This document shows positions 29,097 to 38,911 of a stretch of DNA of 64,000 bases, piece after piece. The stretch is from an uncultured Roseibium sp. (GTDB lineage: Bacteria; Pseudomonadota; Alphaproteobacteria; Rhizobiales; Stappiaceae): the NCBI RefSeq assembly GCF_947496995.1, contig NZ_CANMFD010000002.1, positions 124,001 through 188,000 on the forward strand, written 5' to 3'. Positions within the stretch are counted from its first letter, which is position 1. Every line of letters begins with the position of its first letter. The notes beneath the pieces were generated by a model that ran no database searches, was not told where the DNA came from, and saw only the letters and a list, made by a program, of their open reading frames with translations. The position numbers and the translations under genes are program-made.

Positions 29097-29345
29097 ATGG
29101 ACGTAAAATCAATTCTGATCTGGATCGTTATCGGCATCCTGGCCGGCTGGCTGGCAAGTGTCGTCGTTGGCGGCGGCGGATTGGTGCGTTACCTCATTAC
29201 TGGTTTGATCGGTGCATTCGTCGGCGGTTTCCTCTTCAGGATTGCGGGGATCAATCTGAACCTCGGAAACGCCTATGTGACTGAGATCGTCGTGGCTGCC
29301 ATCGGTGCGATTGTCGTCGTGCTGATTGCGCGGCTGCTGGCCTGA
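29097..29345 (+). CDS. GlsB/YeaQ/YmgE-family small membrane protein (first copy)
   Basis: An 82-residue protein with three hydrophobic helices and the glycine-rich pattern of transglycosylase-associated/YeaQ proteins (IVIGILAGWLASVVVGGGGLVRYLITGLIGAFVGGFLF). Start chosen at ATG 29097 behind a GGGAGG site; the open frame extends 13 codons upstream without support. Family members are linked to envelope or acid stress but the mechanism is not known. Followed 22 bases later by a second member. Confidence 0.85.
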   Translation: MDVKSILIWIVIGILAGWLASVVVGGGGLVRYLITGLIGAFVGGFLFRIAGINLNLGNAYVTEIVVAAIGAIVVVLIARLLA

Positions 29346-29367
29346 TTGGATTACGGAGACTGCTGCG

Positions 29368-29607
29368 ATGGGATTGATCATCACGGTTATCATCGGCCTC
29401 ATCGCAGGCGCAGTTGCCCACAGGGTGCTCAACAGCCGAGGAGGCTTCCTCGGAAGCCTCGTTGTCGGCCTCGTCGGGGCGCTGATCGGGGGTGAGCTTG
29501 CTTCCATCCTCAATTTGAACGTAACCGGAGGGATCCTGGACCGGCTGATCATTTCCGTGCTGGGGGCCATCCTGTTTCTGTTCATCTGGAAGAAGATGTT
29601 CAAGTGA
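29368..29607 (+). CDS. GlsB/YeaQ/YmgE-family small membrane protein (second copy)
   Basis: A 79-residue paralogue of the preceding gene with the same three-helix, glycine-rich layout (MGLIITVIIGLIAGAVAHRVL; GGFLGSLVVGLVGALIGGELA; ISVLGAILFLFIWKKMFK). Start at ATG 29368, with GGAG nine bases upstream. The next gene's GTG overlaps its stop by 4 bases, so the two are translationally coupled. The two copies are diverged, so the duplication is not recent. Confidence 0.85.
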   Translation: MGLIITVIIGLIAGAVAHRVLNSRGGFLGSLVVGLVGALIGGELASILNLNVTGGILDRLIISVLGAILFLFIWKKMFK

Positions 29608-30044
29608 CAACGGCGGGTGCCAACGACGCCGGGATAGAAGCCTTTCCGCTCCGGACGAGCGACAAGCTTCGCTATCGGGATACGGACCGCCAGGGCCATG
29701 TGAACAACGCGGTTTTTTCCACCTTTCTGGAGACAGGCCGCGTCGATCTTCTTTATCGGGAAGCTCTAGCGGACGAGGGCGCTGCCTTTGTGATTGCCCG
29801 CCTGGAAATGGATTTCCTGGCCGAGGTCAACTGGCCCGGAGACGTTGAAATCGGCACGGCGGTGAGTGAAGTCGGGCGCAGCTCGTTCCGGCTCTTTCAG
29901 TGCGTGTTTCAGGACGGCGTGCCTGTCGCGCGGGCCGTAACGGTGGCCGTTCAGATGAATGAGGCAACGCGCAAATCCCAACCGCTGTCCGAGAAAGCCA
30001 GGCAGCGGCTCGAAACTCTTGTGAGTTCTGCAGTTGGAACATAG
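29604..30044 (+). CDS. Acyl-CoA thioesterase, hotdog fold (4HBT-like)
   Basis: A 146-residue single hotdog domain: LRYRDTDRQGHVNNAVFSTFLETGRVDLLY carries the conserved D-x-x-G-H-V-N-N-x-x-Y-like motif, here with the catalytic-type Asp in RYRDTDRQGHVNN. The second half (FVIARLEMDFLAEVNWPGDVEIGTAVSEVGRSSF) is typical of 4-hydroxybenzoyl-CoA-thioesterase-like enzymes. Starts at GTG overlapping the stop of the second GlsB-like gene by 4 bases. Substrate unknown; its place between lpdA and lipA suggests, but does not show, a link to acyl/lipoyl metabolism. Confidence 0.85.
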   Translation: MTTAGANDAGIEAFPLRTSDKLRYRDTDRQGHVNNAVFSTFLETGRVDLLYREALADEGAAFVIARLEMDFLAEVNWPGDVEIGTAVSEVGRSSFRLFQCVFQDGVPVARAVTVAVQMNEATRKSQPLSEKARQRLETLVSSAVGT

Positions 30045-30099
30045 CTGGCAATTGGGTTTGAGACTTGACCTTTCAAGGGAATAACGACAGGTAAGTTGC

Positions 30100-31074
30100 A
30101 TGGTTACGATCGTCGATACGCTCAATCGCCCGCAGGAAAAGTCCGAGGCGCGTCCGCGCCACCCGGAAAAGGCGCACCGCCCGGACAATCCGGTGCAGCG
30201 CAAGCCCAAGTGGATCCGTGTCAAGGCGCCGACGTCGCCGGTCTACCGCGAAACCCAAGAGGTGGTTCGCGCAAACAATCTTGTGACAGTGTGCGAAGAA
30301 GCAGGCTGCCCGAATATCGGCGAATGCTGGTCCAAGAAACACGCCAGTTTCATGATCCTGGGCGACACCTGCACGCGCGCCTGCGCTTTCTGCAATGTGC
30401 GCACGGGCATGCCGGGTCCCGTTGACACCAATGAGGCTCAGGGCGTTGCGGATGCCGTGGCGGCCATGGGACTGGAACATGTTGTCGTCACATCCGTGGA
30501 CCGGGACGACCTTGACGACGGCGGCGCCAGGCATTTTGCCGATGTGATCGGCGCCATACGCAAGACCTCGCCTTCAACGACTGTTGAAGTGCTGACCCCG
30601 GATTTCCTGCGCAAGGAGGGCGCGCTGGAGATCGTGGTCGAAGCGAAGCCCGATGTCTTCAATCACAATCTTGAAACAGTGCCGTCGAAATATCTGAAAG
30701 TTCGTCCCGGCGCGCGCTATTTCCATTCGATCCGCATTCTTCAGAAGGCGAAGGAGCTGGATCCTGAAATGTTCACCAAGTCCGGCATCATGGTCGGCCT
30801 CGGAGAAGAGCGTAACGAAGTCCTTCAGCTGATGGACGATCTGCGCGCCGCAGACGTGGATTTCCTGACCATCGGTCAGTATCTTCAGCCGTCAAAGAAG
30901 CATCATCCGGTTCTGTCATTCGTTACACCGGAAGAATTCAAGGGCTATGAGCGCATTGCCTACGCCAAGGGCTTTCTGAAGGTCTCCGCCAGCCCGCTGA
31001 CCCGTTCCTCGCATCATGCCGGAGAGGATTTCGCGGATCTGCGCGCCGCCCGCATGGCCAGGCTCGGACGCTGA
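30100..31074 (+). CDS. lipA: Lipoyl synthase
   Basis: Radical-SAM enzyme inserting two sulfurs into octanoyl-lysine of E2 and other lipoyl domains. Both iron-sulfur sites are visible: the auxiliary cluster cysteines C65, C70 and C76 ([14 protein letters not shown]) and the radical-SAM C91, C95 and C98 (CTRACAFC). The C-terminal RSSxHA-type motif is [12 protein letters not shown]. 324 residues, normal length. Location downstream of pdh matches its substrates, the lipoyl domains on E1 beta and E2. Confidence 0.97.
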   Translation: MVTIVDTLNRPQEKSEARPRHPEKAHRPDNPVQRKPKWIRVKAPTSPVYRETQEVVRANNLVTVCEEAGCPNIGECWSKKHASFMILGDTCTRACAFCNVRTGMPGPVDTNEAQGVADAVAAMGLEHVVVTSVDRDDLDDGGARHFADVIGAIRKTSPSTTVEVLTPDFLRKEGALEIVVEAKPDVFNHNLETVPSKYLKVRPGARYFHSIRILQKAKELDPEMFTKSGIMVGLGEERNEVLQLMDDLRAADVDFLTIGQYLQPSKKHHPVLSFVTPEEFKGYERIAYAKGFLKVSASPLTRSSHHAGEDFADLRAARMARLGR

Positions 31075-31114
31075 GATCACTAGATACGGATTGCAACACG
31101 GTCAGACGAACTGA

Positions 31115-31567
31115 ATGCCCAGTTATTCATCCAATCACAAGGTCGCTCACAACGCCGACGACATGTTTCGTCTGGTCGCGGATGTGGAACAGTATCCGCA
31201 GTTCGTGCCGTTGTGCCAGGATCTGCAGGTTCGCGGGCGGAAGGAACTCGAGAACGGGAACACCGTTCTGGTCGCCGACATGACCGTGGCCTACAAGCTT
31301 TTCAAGGAAACCTTCACCAGCCGCGTGGAATTGCGTCCCGATGAGCGCACTATCCTGGTGGAATATCTTGACGGGCCGTTCAAGCATCTGGAAAATACCT
31401 GGACTTTCGAGGACCTGGGTGAGGGCGCCAGCAACGTCGGCTTCTATATTTCCTACGAGTTCCGCAGCCGGACGCTCGGCTCCCTGATGGGCGTCATGTT
31501 CGACAGGGCGTTCCGCAAATTTTCCAGCGCCTTCGAAACGCGGGCGGATGAAGTTTACGGGACCTGA
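31115..31567 (+). CDS. RatA/Coq10-type START-domain protein
   Basis: A 150-residue polyketide-cyclase/START-like domain. The N terminus (HKVAHNADDMFRLVADVEQYPQFVPLCQDLQV) and C terminus (SRTLGSLMGVMFDRAFRKFSSAFETRADEVYG) match the RatA/Coq10 family. Eukaryotic Coq10 binds ubiquinone; E. coli RatA was described as a 70S-association inhibitor. A lipid- or quinone-handling role is more likely in this respiratory context, but that is inference. Placed 40 bases after lipA, the usual rhizobial arrangement. Confidence 0.88.
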   Translation: MPSYSSNHKVAHNADDMFRLVADVEQYPQFVPLCQDLQVRGRKELENGNTVLVADMTVAYKLFKETFTSRVELRPDERTILVEYLDGPFKHLENTWTFEDLGEGASNVGFYISYEFRSRTLGSLMGVMFDRAFRKFSSAFETRADEVYGT

Positions 31568-31626
31568 TGGTCCGGTCACGGCCGGTCTTCCATTAATGAG
31601 ACCCGCTCTTCATTCCGGCTCAGCAC

Positions 31627-32073
31627 CTATTTGAATTGCTTGAAGGCGTCACGGATTGTCCGGATACGGCTCGATTTCATGTCTACGGACGCGCCTGTTC
31701 CACGAAGCTCGTCTATTTCCGCGGGCTTCAGCCCGAGATCTTCGAGTGTGGCGAAAGACTGGTAGTTGTCGCAGACTATTTTTCGGCCGGCTCTGGAGAC
31801 TGCGCCGTTGTCCTCTTCCACCACCAGGCTTTGACCTGCTGCGGCCTGTTCCTCGGTCCAGGCGACGGTGGTTGAAGAGACCCAGAAGGTCAGATCGCAG
31901 TAGCGCGCTTTGTAATAACCTTCTTTCGGTTTCCTCAGAATCTCGTGGGATCCCGTGAAACCGCCATTGGAATAGTGGGATCGGATGTAGAAATCACTTT
32001 GGCCAAGCGCCGCCCCGGTCAGACAACCGCTTGTGGCAATCGCGAAGACCAGCAACGCTATCAAGCGTTTCAT
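31627..32073 (-). CDS. Small secreted protein, tandem family member 1
   Basis: No recognised family. 148 residues with a signal peptide (MKRLIALLVFAIATSGCLTGAALG), probably cut before QSDFY; TSGC inside it is a poor lipobox. The mature part shares with the next two genes upstream: DFY near the mature N terminus, GF-x-GSH, YC-x3-FWV, VAWT, a second Cys (IVC), L-x-DLG, and a C-terminal SR-x3-IRDAF. It is the most diverged of the three: the central G-x-GW-x-PIC block of the others is reduced to GRKIVC. AAGGA lies 7 bases before the ATG. Last of three genes in transcription order. Confidence 0.8.
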   Translation of the reverse strand: MKRLIALLVFAIATSGCLTGAALGQSDFYIRSHYSNGGFTGSHEILRKPKEGYYKARYCDLTFWVSSTTVAWTEEQAAAGQSLVVEEDNGAVSRAGRKIVCDNYQSFATLEDLGLKPAEIDELRGTGASVDMKSSRIRTIRDAFKQFK

Positions 32074-32149
32074 TTTGAAATTCCTTATCCAGCGTGTTCA
32101 GTTCACCCCAGCTATTTCAGAATTATACGATGTCAGGCTTACTTGAGCC

Positions 32150-32635
32150 TTACTTGTCTTTTTGGCGGCCATGAAACGACTTGGCCGCATCATCGACTGT
32201 TGTCCGGAACGTATCGCGTATGGCCGCAAAACGGCTCACGCGTTGGACAGGCACGCCATCATTTTGAACCACGATCCGCGGATCTTCCTGAACTCCAAGG
32301 TCAAGCAAGGTTACCTGCCTTTCAGGGTGCGCGCAAATCGGCTGCCAGCCTTTGCCCCGGTTGAACTCGACGCGCACGGCATTTTCCCGTTCAACCTCAA
32401 GCTGCGTCCAGGCTACAGTTGCGAAGCGGACCCAGTAGGGCCGGCCGCAATACTCGACCTCCACAAGTCCTTCTGACATCCTGTCGTAGATGCGATGGGA
32501 ACCGCGGAAACCGTGGTATTCGTCGCGGGAAATAATGTAGGTATCTCCGGCCTTCGGCAGGTCGCTTTCCGCAAAGGCATCTGCAGCAGCCATGATAAGC
32601 ACGCTTGCGACAAGCATCGTATTTCGGATTGACAT
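32150..32635 (-). CDS. Small secreted protein, tandem family member 2
   Basis: No recognised family. 161 residues from ATG 32635, chosen because a clean signal peptide follows (SIRNTMLVASVLIMAAADAFA / ESDLPK); the open frame continues 17 codons upstream but crosses a 14-bp palindrome. Mature motifs: GDTYIISRD, GFRGSH, EGLVEVEYC, YWVR, VAWT, RVEFNRGKGWQPIC, PERQVTLLDLG, SRFAAIRDTF. Only two cysteines remain after processing, at the same places as in its neighbours, so one disulfide is likely. A basic tail (KSFHGRQKDK) closes the protein. Confidence 0.8.
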   Translation of the reverse strand: MSIRNTMLVASVLIMAAADAFAESDLPKAGDTYIISRDEYHGFRGSHRIYDRMSEGLVEVEYCGRPYWVRFATVAWTQLEVERENAVRVEFNRGKGWQPICAHPERQVTLLDLGVQEDPRIVVQNDGVPVQRVSRFAAIRDTFRTTVDDAAKSFHGRQKDK

Positions 32636-32653
32636 CAAATTATCCCGTAGCGC

Positions 32654-32667
32654 GTTTCGATCGAAAC
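32654..32667. promoter_or_regulatory. Perfect 14-bp palindrome upstream of secreted protein 2
   Basis: GTTTCGATCGAAAC reads the same on both strands and ends 18 bases before the ATG at 32635. Its size and place fit a dimeric repressor operator. I did not find a second copy upstream of the two sibling genes. Confidence 0.5.
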
Positions 32668-32810
32668 CCAGTTCCTGAAGGCTCACCGCTACAGCAAGTC
32701 TTTGTAAAAGCTGTTTCGCAAGGAATGGAGCTTTTAATAAAACTTTACGCTCTCGAAAATTCGGGAACCTGAAAAGATGAGCGGAAATTGACTTATGCAG
32801 AAAGGGCAGG

Positions 32811-33278
32811 TCAGCGCGTGTGGTAGCTGCTGTCTGTGTGGCCCGACTTGCCGGTCTGGAACATGGCTCCGATGGAGGACAGACGGCTTTGGCCGGTGGT
32901 GCCTTCTTCCGAGGTCTCCAGAACGTCGTCGGCGCTCATGGCAATCCCGATATCCATCAAGGTGACCTGATCTTCCGGCCCCTCGCAGATGGGTCTCCAG
33001 CCACGGCCGAAATTATACTCGATGCGGACCACATGACCGCGGCGGCTCTCAACTTCCGTCCAGGCGACGGAATGGCTGCGCACGAAATAGTCGCGGTTGC
33101 AGTATGAAACCTTGTTCAAGCCCTTGTAGGGATCCACAAACAGCTTGTGGCTTCCGACGAAGAATCCGTCGCGGTCCCGTGAGATAAGATAGAAGTCACC
33201 CGGTTGCGCAACAGTTCCTGCAAACACGGTGCTGCCGAACGATACGACTGCGAAAAGTGTCGCTGATATTCTCTTCAT
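32811..33278 (-). CDS. Small secreted protein, tandem family member 3
   Basis: No recognised family. 155 residues from ATG 33278, with signal peptide MKRISATLFAVVSFGSTVFA, probably cut before GTVAQPGD. Mature motifs match member 2 closely: GDFYLISRDRDGFFVGSH, KGLNKVSYC, YFVRSHSVAWT, RIEYNFGRGWRPIC, PEDQVTLMDIG, SRLSSIGAMF. Two cysteines, same spacing as the siblings. First of the three in transcription order; cinA and ispDF lie upstream on the same strand, with a 103-base spacer. Confidence 0.8.
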   Translation of the reverse strand: MKRISATLFAVVSFGSTVFAGTVAQPGDFYLISRDRDGFFVGSHKLFVDPYKGLNKVSYCNRDYFVRSHSVAWTEVESRRGHVVRIEYNFGRGWRPICEGPEDQVTLMDIGIAMSADDVLETSEEGTTGQSRLSSIGAMFQTGKSGHTDSSYHTR

Positions 33279-33381
33279 GTATTGCTGCTTTCGGGATTTC
33301 CGACGGTCAAGATGATGCAACTATACGCCCGTCTTGAGGGGAATCCAGAAACAACTTTTGGCACCATTAATGAGATTTTAC

Positions 33382-33891
33382 TCAGGAAATCGCATTTAGA
33401 ATAGATGTTAAGGCAGTCTGTACCGTTTCAAGTCGGATAGACTTCCTGCCTCGATCCGCAAACCAGCAGTGAACATGACCGGTCGGTTTTCCCTTGCTCG
33501 CGACAGCGATATGAACCGTGCCGACCGGCTTTTCCTCACTGCCGCCACCCGGGCCGGCGATGCCCGTAACGGAAACCGCGACATCCGCGTTGGACCGTGC
33601 AAGCGCGCCTTCCGCCATGGCGATGGCGACTTCCTTGCTGACGGCGCCGACCTTTTCGATCATGTCGGCGGGCACACCCAACATCTCGGTCTTGGCCTCA
33701 TTGGAATAGGTGACGAAACCCCGATCGACGGCGGCTGAGGAACCGGCAACTTCGGTAAGCGTCCCGCAAATCAGGCCGCCGGTGCAGGATTCCGCGGTGG
33801 CCACCATCTTGCCTGCGGCTATCAGGGCATCGAGAACGCTCTGCGCAAGCGGGGTGAGGTCATCCAGACTGAGCGGTGTCCTGTCCGTCAT
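33382..33891 (-). CDS. pncC: CinA C-terminal-type nicotinamide-nucleotide amidohydrolase
   Basis: Deamidates nicotinamide mononucleotide to nicotinic acid mononucleotide in the pyridine-nucleotide cycle. A stand-alone CinA domain of 169 residues with the family motifs [53 protein letters not shown] and [25 protein letters not shown]. Its ATG overlaps the TGA of ispDF by 4 bases, so it is translationally coupled. Stand-alone CinA next to ispDF is common in rhizobia. Confidence 0.9.
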   Translation of the reverse strand: MTDRTPLSLDDLTPLAQSVLDALIAAGKMVATAESCTGGLICGTLTEVAGSSAAVDRGFVTYSNEAKTEMLGVPADMIEKVGAVSKEVAIAMAEGALARSNADVAVSVTGIAGPGGGSEEKPVGTVHIAVASKGKPTGHVHCWFADRGRKSIRLETVQTALTSILNAIS

Positions 33892-35153
33892 GGCGCGGTT
33901 CCTTCAGTTTCTTCAAAAGGCAATCTTACCGTCACGCTGGCAAGGGCGGCGATACCTTCCTTGCGGCCGGTGAAGCCCAGTCTTTCCGAAGTTGTAGCCT
34001 TGACCGAAACCCGGGACAGCGGCAGGCGGCAGATTTCGGCAATCGACGCGCGGATCCTGTCACGGTGCGGCCCGATCTTCGGCTCCTCGCAGACGATTGT
34101 CACGTCGATATGGGCCAGCCTGCCACCCATCTGCGACAGCCGGCGCATGGCGTCTTCCTGGAACCTGTCGGAGGACGCGCCTTTCCATTGAGAATCTCCA
34201 GGCGGGAAATGCTGGCCGATATCCCCGTCACCGATTGCACCGAGCGTCGCATCGGTAATGGCGTGCAGAACGACATCGGCGTCGGAATGGCCCTTGAGCT
34301 TTTGTGTATGGGGGATGTTTACGCCGCCGAGAATGACCGCATCACCGTCTTCGAAAGCATGGACATCGTAACCGATGCCGTTGCGTATATCGGTCAGTTC
34401 CGAAAGCGGGCGGTCCGCGTGTGAGGTCTCGGGCATGGTCAGCAAACTCGCCTGTTGAGCCGCACGCTTGAGATCGGCTGCGGTCGTGATCTTGAAATTT
34501 GAAGGGTCTCCGGCGCTCAGAACAACCGTCATCCCGTCCCACTCCGCCAGACTGGTGTCGTCGGGAAAGTTCGTGCGAGTGGATTGTGCGGCGTTTTCGT
34601 GAGCCCGGGAAATCCGCGACAGCGGAAATGCCTGCGGCGTCTGCGCTGCCCAGAGGTTCTCGCGGTCGATTGTTTCCAGCGGTTGGCCGGCCTCTTTCTG
34701 CTTTTTGAGAGTATCGACGACCGGCGTGGCGGCAAGCGCGCCCTCCGCCCCAGCGTCGAGTTCATCGAGCAGTCTGTCGATGACGTCATGAGTCAGAAAC
34801 GGGCGTGCGGCGTCGTGGATCAGGACATAGTCGCAATGGGTATCCGCAAGAGCCTTGAGACCTGCATGCACGGACACTTGCCGGGTGTCGCCCCCGAAAA
34901 CAGCCTGCTTCAGTTTGTGCGACCAGTTTTTGGAAGCTGCCGAAACGGCATCGTCATAAAGGCCGGTATCGTCCGGATGTATCACGGTCACCATATGTGA
35001 AATCCGGGGATGATTCCCCAAGGCGTTCAGTGTATGGGTCACCACCGGTTGCCCGGCAAGAAGCCGGTATTGCTTGGGCACTGAAGTTCTTGGATCCGCC
35101 AGGCGTGACCCACGCCCAGCAGCAACAACGAGGGCTGCCGCCGTTTTGGCCAT
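33888..35153 (-). CDS. ispDF: Bifunctional IspD/IspF of the MEP isoprenoid pathway
   Basis: Fusion of CDP-ME synthase (IspD, residues 1 to about 230) and MECDP synthase (IspF, about 260-421). IspD motif [29 protein letters not shown] at the N terminus and the [12 protein letters not shown] segment are present. IspF begins [47 protein letters not shown], with the zinc ligands Asp and His of DVH, and a His in GHSDAD. GGAG lies 8 bases before ATG 35153. The fusion is typical of alphaproteobacteria and some epsilonproteobacteria. Confidence 0.96.
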   Translation of the reverse strand: MAKTAAALVVAAGRGSRLADPRTSVPKQYRLLAGQPVVTHTLNALGNHPRISHMVTVIHPDDTGLYDDAVSAASKNWSHKLKQAVFGGDTRQVSVHAGLKALADTHCDYVLIHDAARPFLTHDVIDRLLDELDAGAEGALAATPVVDTLKKQKEAGQPLETIDRENLWAAQTPQAFPLSRISRAHENAAQSTRTNFPDDTSLAEWDGMTVVLSAGDPSNFKITTAADLKRAAQQASLLTMPETSHADRPLSELTDIRNGIGYDVHAFEDGDAVILGGVNIPHTQKLKGHSDADVVLHAITDATLGAIGDGDIGQHFPPGDSQWKGASSDRFQEDAMRRLSQMGGRLAHIDVTIVCEEPKIGPHRDRIRASIAEICRLPLSRVSVKATTSERLGFTGRKEGIAALASVTVRLPFEETEGTAP

Positions 35154-35233
35154 TTAAGGTCTCCTTGCAGGGGGCATTCCGAAACCAACGCACCGTCTTT
35201 AACGAAGAACTTGTATCGACTGCAAATTTTGAC

Positions 35234-35261
35234 TTGTTGCGCTGCAGAAATTGTCTACAAT
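35234..35261 (+). promoter_or_regulatory. Likely sigma70 promoter of dusB-ntrB-ntrC
   Basis: TTGTTG (35234-35239), 16-base spacer, TACAAT (35256-35261), about 50 bases upstream of the dusB GTG, inside an AT-rich part of the ispDF/dusB divergent spacer. Confidence 0.5.
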
Positions 35262-35310
35262 ATAGGCAATTCATAAAATGCACAGGCAATGAGCAGAAAA
35301 AGAGAGCCTT

Positions 35311-36321
35311 GTGTCGCCACTGATGAAAACGATTTCGATTGGACGTCATGTAATACCGGGCAGGGCCGTGCTTGCGCCAATGTCCGGTGTCACCGACCTG
35401 CCTTTCCGCAGACTGGCTGCAAGATATGGTGCCGGCATGGTGGTCAGCGAAATGGTCGCCAGCGAATCCTTTCTGAGAGGCGACGCGGAAACCCAGATGC
35501 GTGCCGAGTCGCAGGGGAAGGGGCTGCACGTTGTGCAACTTGCGGGCCGTGAGGCGCACTGGATGGGGGAGGCGGCGAAGGTCATTGCCGGTCTCGGCGC
35601 AGACATCATCGATATCAACATGGGCTGCCCCGCCAAGAAAGTGACCTCCGGCTATTCAGGTTCCGCGCTGATGCGCGATCTCGATCATGCTCTTTCGCTG
35701 ATAGAGGCGACCGTGAATGCCGTCGATGTTCCCGTGACGCTGAAAATGCGGCTCGGGTGGGACGAGCAATCCATCAATGCGCCGGAACTGGCACGGCGCG
35801 CCGAGGCGGCCGGTGTTCAACTGATCACGGTGCACGGGCGCACGCGCTGCCAGTTCTACAAGGGAAGCGCGGATTGGAATGCGATCGCAGCAGTCCGGGA
35901 CGCGATTTCCGTGCCCCTGATCGCCAATGGCGACTGCAAGAGTTTTCAGGACGCGGAGCGGATGCTCTCCGCTTCTCGGGCAGATGGCGTGATGATCGGC
36001 CGCGGTGCCTACGGGCGGCCCTGGCTACCCGGTCATGTCAGCCGTTTCCTGGCGACGGGAGAGCAACTGCCGGAACCGGTCGGGAGTGAATTGGCAGAGC
36101 TTGTCAGCGAACATTACGACGCCATCCTGAGTCACTACGGCGAGGGGCAGGGGCTGCGCATCGCGCGCAAGCATCTCGGCTGGTACATGGACGCGGCGGA
36201 TGGCGGAGATACCTGTCCGGGACCGGTCCGGAAAACGCTCATGACATCCCGTCAGCCGGAGCAGGTGATACGCCTAGCGGCCGACTGGTTTTCTTCCTCG
36301 AACAAACGGACAGCTGCGTGA
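35311..36321 (+). CDS. dusB: tRNA-dihydrouridine synthase B (NifR3)
   Basis: FMN enzyme reducing uridine in tRNA D-loops. TIM-barrel motifs: [23 protein letters not shown], catalytic Cys106 in [54 protein letters not shown], and FMN-phosphate site ANGDCKS / [14 protein letters not shown]. The frame starts at GTG 35311; ATG 35323 is an alternative. First gene of dusB(nifR3)-ntrB-ntrC, an arrangement known from Rhizobium and Rhodobacter; ntrB overlaps its end by 4 bases. Confidence 0.96.
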   Translation: MSPLMKTISIGRHVIPGRAVLAPMSGVTDLPFRRLAARYGAGMVVSEMVASESFLRGDAETQMRAESQGKGLHVVQLAGREAHWMGEAAKVIAGLGADIIDINMGCPAKKVTSGYSGSALMRDLDHALSLIEATVNAVDVPVTLKMRLGWDEQSINAPELARRAEAAGVQLITVHGRTRCQFYKGSADWNAIAAVRDAISVPLIANGDCKSFQDAERMLSASRADGVMIGRGAYGRPWLPGHVSRFLATGEQLPEPVGSELAELVSEHYDAILSHYGEGQGLRIARKHLGWYMDAADGGDTCPGPVRKTLMTSRQPEQVIRLAADWFSSSNKRTAA

Positions 36322-37469
36322 CGGATACTGTGTCTGCGACAGGCCGGACGGCCGCACTCGCCAGTGATGGGCCAACCATCCTGGATGCCCTGCCGCATCC
36401 AGTGCTTCTCGTGGCGCCCGATGGTGTCATTGAATCGGCCAACATGGCGGCGGAAATCTTCATGCGTTCAAGCGTGTCTGTCCTGAGACGCCATCCCATC
36501 AGTGATTTTGTTCCCTTCGGCAGTCCGCTCCTGACCCTGATTGATCAGGTGCGCGAACGCGGTGCGGCGGTCAACGAGTACAAGGTGGATATCGGCACTC
36601 CGCGCATTGGTGCGCCGCGGGTGGTGGACATAAACGCCGCTCCCGTCGCCGATCGTCCCGGTGCTGTCGTCCTGATGTTTCAGGAGCGCACGATGGCGGA
36701 AAAGATCGATCGCCAGCTCACCTCAAGGGGCGCTGCGCGCACTGTTACGGGTCTGGCCGCCATGCTGGCTCACGAGATCAAGAACCCGCTTTCAGGCATC
36801 CGCGGCGCGGCGCAGTTGATCGAGCAATCGGTTCCAAGTGAAGACCGGGCTCTGACACGCCTTATCATGGATGAAACGGACCGGATCGTTAAACTTGTCG
36901 ACCGGATGGAGGTCTTCTCCGACGAACGGCCGATCGAGCGGGAACCGGTGAATATTCACGTGGTGCTTGATCATGTGAAACGCCTGTCCGACAGCGGCTT
37001 TGCCCGTGGCAAGAAGATCCACGAGATCTACGATCCTTCCCTGCCGCCGGTGTTTGCCAACAAGGATCAGCTCATCCAAGTGTTCCTGAACCTGATCAAG
37101 AACGCAAGCGAAGCGATCGGCGACGACCCGGACGGCGAGATCCGGATCTCGACAGCCTTCCGGCCCGGTGTGCGGCTGTCCGTTCCGGGCACGGCGGAGA
37201 AGGTTGGACTGCCGCTTGAATTCTGTGTTCAGGACAACGGCCCCGGTGTGCCGGAAGATCTGCTTCCGCACCTCTTCGAGCCGTTCATCACTACGAAAAC
37301 CAACGGATCCGGGCTCGGACTTGCGCTTGTCGCCAAAATCATCGGCGACCATGGCGGCGTGATCGAATGCGACAGCCAGCGGCACAAAACCGTTTTCCGG
37401 ATCCTGATGCCCGCATTTGCAGGCGATGGAATACCTGATTCCGATACGCCTAACAGAGGAACTGATTGA
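36318..37469 (+). CDS. ntrB: Nitrogen regulation sensor kinase NtrB (GlnL)
   Basis: Cytosolic PII-controlled histidine kinase/phosphatase for NtrC. No TM helices. PAS domain about 20-125, HisKA with phospho-acceptor H152 in [21 protein letters not shown], then HATPase: N box [14 protein letters not shown]1 [22 protein letters not shown], and G2 SGLGLAL. 383 residues. Starts at GTG overlapping dusB by 4 bases and runs to within 2 bases of ntrC. Confidence 0.95.
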   Translation: MTDTVSATGRTAALASDGPTILDALPHPVLLVAPDGVIESANMAAEIFMRSSVSVLRRHPISDFVPFGSPLLTLIDQVRERGAAVNEYKVDIGTPRIGAPRVVDINAAPVADRPGAVVLMFQERTMAEKIDRQLTSRGAARTVTGLAAMLAHEIKNPLSGIRGAAQLIEQSVPSEDRALTRLIMDETDRIVKLVDRMEVFSDERPIEREPVNIHVVLDHVKRLSDSGFARGKKIHEIYDPSLPPVFANKDQLIQVFLNLIKNASEAIGDDPDGEIRISTAFRPGVRLSVPGTAEKVGLPLEFCVQDNGPGVPEDLLPHLFEPFITTKTNGSGLGLALVAKIIGDHGGVIECDSQRHKTVFRILMPAFAGDGIPDSDTPNRGTD

Positions 37470-37471
37470 CC

Positions 37472-38911
37472 ATGCCGACAGGCACGATCCTAGTTGCAGA
37501 TGACGACGCGGCTATCCGCACCGTACTCAATCAGGCGCTTTCCCGGGCCGGCTATACCGTCCGATTGACATCTAATGCCTCGACATTGTGGCGTTGGGTG
37601 TCTTCGGGAGACGGCGATCTGGTCATTACCGACGTCGTCATGCCGGACGAGAATATTTTCGACGTTCTGCCGCGTATGAAAAAGATGCGGCCGGACCTTC
37701 CGGTTCTGGTCATGAGTGCGCAGAACACCTTCATGACGGCCATCAAGGCCTCCGAGAAAGGGGCTTACGAGTATCTTCCCAAGCCCTTTGATCTCAAAGA
37801 GTTGACGAGTATTGTTCAACGAGCGCTTGAAGAGCCGAAGAAGCGTCCGGCGGTTGACCTGGACGACGCCGGCGAAGGCATGCCCCTGGTTGGCCGTTCG
37901 CCTGCGATGCAGGAAATCTACCGGGTTCTGGCCCGGCTGATGCAGACCGACCTTACGGTGATGATCAACGGCGAGTCGGGCACCGGCAAGGAGCTGGTGG
38001 CGCGCGCCCTGCATGACTACGGCAAGCGGCGCAACGGACCCTTCGTTGCCATCAACATGGCGGCGATCCCGAGGGATCTGATCGAGGCTGAATTGTTCGG
38101 CCACGAGAAGGGCGCCTTTACCGGTGCACAGAACCGCAGTTCAGGCCGCTTCGAGCAGGCCGATGGCGGAACGCTGTTCCTGGACGAGATCGGCGACATG
38201 CCGATGGAAGCCCAGACCCGGCTTTTGCGGGTTCTGCAGCAGGGCGAATACACGACTGTCGGTGGCCGTACGCCGATCAAGACCGATGTCAGGATTGTCG
38301 CGGCGACAAACAAGGATCTGCGCCATCTGATCAATCAGGGACTGTTCCGCGAGGATCTGTATTTCCGCCTGAACGTGGTGCCGATACGCCTGCCGCCGCT
38401 GCGCGAGCGGGTTGAGGATATCCCCGATCTTGTCCGGCACTTCTTTGCAATCGTGGAGAAGGAAGGCCTGCCCGCCAAACAGATCGACCAGAGCGCCCTC
38501 AATCTGCTGCGCCGATACCGCTGGCCGGGCAACGTACGTGAGCTGGAAAATCTTGTCCGGCGGCTTGCAGCGCTCTATCCGCAGGATGTGATCAGCGAAA
38601 ACCTGCTTGAGCACGAGCTGAGCCAGCCATCCGTCTCCTCCATGGAAGAGGAGTCGAACGAGACCGTAAATCTTGGCGGTTCCGTCGAACGTTACCTTGG
38701 CGGATATTTCGACACCTTCGGCGAGGCGCTTCCTCCTCCGGGCCTCTACCACCGAATTCTGCGCGAAGTGGAATATCCCCTGATCAGCGCCGCACTTGCC
38801 GCAACCCGCGGCAACCAGATCAAGGCCGCTGAACTGCTCGGGGTGAACCGCAACACCTTGCGCAAGAAGATCCGGGATCTGGACATCCAGGTGATGCGCT
38901 CGACCCGTTAG
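37472..38911 (+). CDS. ntrC: Nitrogen regulation response regulator NtrC (GlnG)
   Basis: Sigma54 activator of nitrogen-assimilation genes. Receiver domain 1-120 with phospho-acceptor D54; AAA+ domain about 145-380 with Walker A GESGTGKE, the intact sigma54-contact loop GAFTGA, Walker [14 protein letters not shown] and arginine fingers in the [13 protein letters not shown] region; C-terminal Fis-type HTH ([28 protein letters not shown]). I prefer ATG 37472, giving the standard D54; TTG 37466 is closer to the AGAGGA site and is possible. An intrinsic terminator follows about 120 bases later. Confidence 0.95.
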   Translation: MPTGTILVADDDAAIRTVLNQALSRAGYTVRLTSNASTLWRWVSSGDGDLVITDVVMPDENIFDVLPRMKKMRPDLPVLVMSAQNTFMTAIKASEKGAYEYLPKPFDLKELTSIVQRALEEPKKRPAVDLDDAGEGMPLVGRSPAMQEIYRVLARLMQTDLTVMINGESGTGKELVARALHDYGKRRNGPFVAINMAAIPRDLIEAELFGHEKGAFTGAQNRSSGRFEQADGGTLFLDEIGDMPMEAQTRLLRVLQQGEYTTVGGRTPIKTDVRIVAATNKDLRHLINQGLFREDLYFRLNVVPIRLPPLRERVEDIPDLVRHFFAIVEKEGLPAKQIDQSALNLLRRYRWPGNVRELENLVRRLAALYPQDVISENLLEHELSQPSVSSMEEESNETVNLGGSVERYLGGYFDTFGEALPPPGLYHRILREVEYPLISAALAATRGNQIKAAELLGVNRNTLRKKIRDLDIQVMRSTR

